A stretch of 64,000 nucleotides of DNA from Nocardioides exalbidus. GTDB lineage: Bacteria > Actinomycetota > Actinomycetes > Propionibacteriales > Nocardioidaceae. Positions 63,671 to 64,000 of this stretch are shown one piece after another (the stretch's first letter is position 1; every line of letters starts with the position of its first letter). A program made the position numbers and the translations under genes. The notes beneath the pieces are model-generated. The model was not told the origin of the DNA. It saw only the letters and a list, made by a program, of their open reading frames with translations, and searched no databases. The stretch is taken from assembly GCF_900105585.1 (NCBI RefSeq), contig NZ_FNRT01000002.1, positions 3,658,001 to 3,722,000 on the forward strand, written 5' to 3'.

Positions 63671-63711
63671 AAAAAGGGGAGCCGGGGATCACGCAGGAGC
63701 AGGCAGCCAGC

Positions 63712-64000
63712 TCACCAGGCCTGGAGGGCGGCCGTACGACGCGACGCCTCGGCCATCTCGGCGGCCTTGAGGGAGGCCTCGTCGAGGCGGCCGTGCTGCT
63801 CCCACCACTGCTGGCCGGAGGTGGGGAGGGTGTGGATCGGGTCGTAGTACTCGTAGTAGCGCGAGAGCGCCTCGGTGTCGTCGGCCTCGATCGAGGTGCG
63901 GTAGTTCTTGGTCCAGAACGAGATGCCGTGCTCGGTGTCGTAGTCGGCGTTCTGGTGCACCCAGCGCTTGCCGACGAACGGCACGTCGCACACGATGCGC
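63712..64000 (-). CDS. unidentified protein, C-terminal part (5' end outside window)
   Basis: The frame runs out of the window at base 64000; about 95 C-terminal residues are visible, including VGKRWVHQNADYDTEHGISF and ALSRYYEYYDPIHTLP, then a helical Ala/Glu-rich end (EASLKAAEMAEASRRTAAL). It is rich in Trp, Tyr and His, like an enzyme tail, but I cannot assign a family from this part. It ends about 40 bases before the palindrome at 63645-63670. Confidence 0.6.
   Translation of the reverse strand, partial: RIVCDVPFVGKRWVHQNADYDTEHGISFWTKNYRTSIEADDTEALSRYYEYYDPIHTLPTSGQQWWEQHGRLDEASLKAAEMAEASRRTAALQAW

Overview
The window is chromosomal DNA of a high-GC actinobacterium, most like Nocardioides or a close relative. 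That placement is inferred from gene content and order, not from a database search. The markers are a complete Pup-proteasome locus (arc, dop, pup, prcB, prcA, pafA, pafBC), the mycothiol gene mshC, an actinobacterial integration host factor, a PriA without helicase motifs, and frequent GTG starts. Genes are packed tightly: many neighbours overlap by 4 bases (ATGA or GTGA), and no gap exceeds about 205 bases. I see no rRNA, tRNA, insertion sequence, prophage or CRISPR array.

Layout. 1-4906: pyrimidine operon (carB 3' end, quinone-type pyrD, a PyrK-like subunit, a class 1B DHODH-like protein without its catalytic Cys, pyrF), followed by two lipoprotein genes. 6562-10327: mihF, gmk, rpoZ, coaBC, metK. 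10444-15748: priA, def, fmt, a YjbR-like gene, rsmB. 15798-23146: an ABC/AAA-type ATPase, a secreted Ig-domain protein, a stand-alone LigD-type polymerase, a lipid kinase, rpe, DUF427, DUF5703, an aldo/keto reductase, uppP. 23112-29822: an MFS transporter and corA, the conserved histidine phosphatase / DUF3090 / SCO1664-type kinase-like / mshC group, and a PAC2 protein. 30010-34402: cobalamin-dependent methionine synthase metH, broken by a one-base frameshift, then a HAD hydrolase. 34485-40408: a five-gene oligopeptide ABC importer. 40393-42557: an Fe-S PD-(D/E)XK nuclease and an M50 site-2 protease. 42592-62462: trmI and the proteasome locus, continuing into an FKBP isomerase, pafBC, tatAC, a second lipid kinase, a HelY-like helicase, a 5'-3' exonuclease and an Lrp regulator. 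62554-64000: an AbiEi-like/DUF559 protein between palindromes, and the 3' end of an unidentified gene.

How the genes work together. Arc, PrcA, PrcB, Pup, PafA and Dop form one protein-tagging and degradation pathway: Dop deamidates the Pup C-terminal Gln, PafA attaches Pup to targets, and Arc unfolds them into the 20S core. The pyr genes make UMP. def and fmt bracket the formyl-methionine cycle. metK and metH belong to the methionine/SAM cycle. The ABC cassette imports peptides.

The most interesting observations are the metH frameshift, the degenerate PyrD/PyrK-like pair beside a canonical PyrD, a 139-base imperfect palindrome between mshC and the PAC2 gene, a recurrent TAnnnT box 6-9 bases before start codons (leaderless transcription, including head-to-head pairs such as dop/methyltransferase), a 25-residue membrane microprotein, and a CRISPR-repeat-like palindrome beside the AbiEi-like gene. 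I found no clearly new multi-gene system. The proteasome locus is well known.
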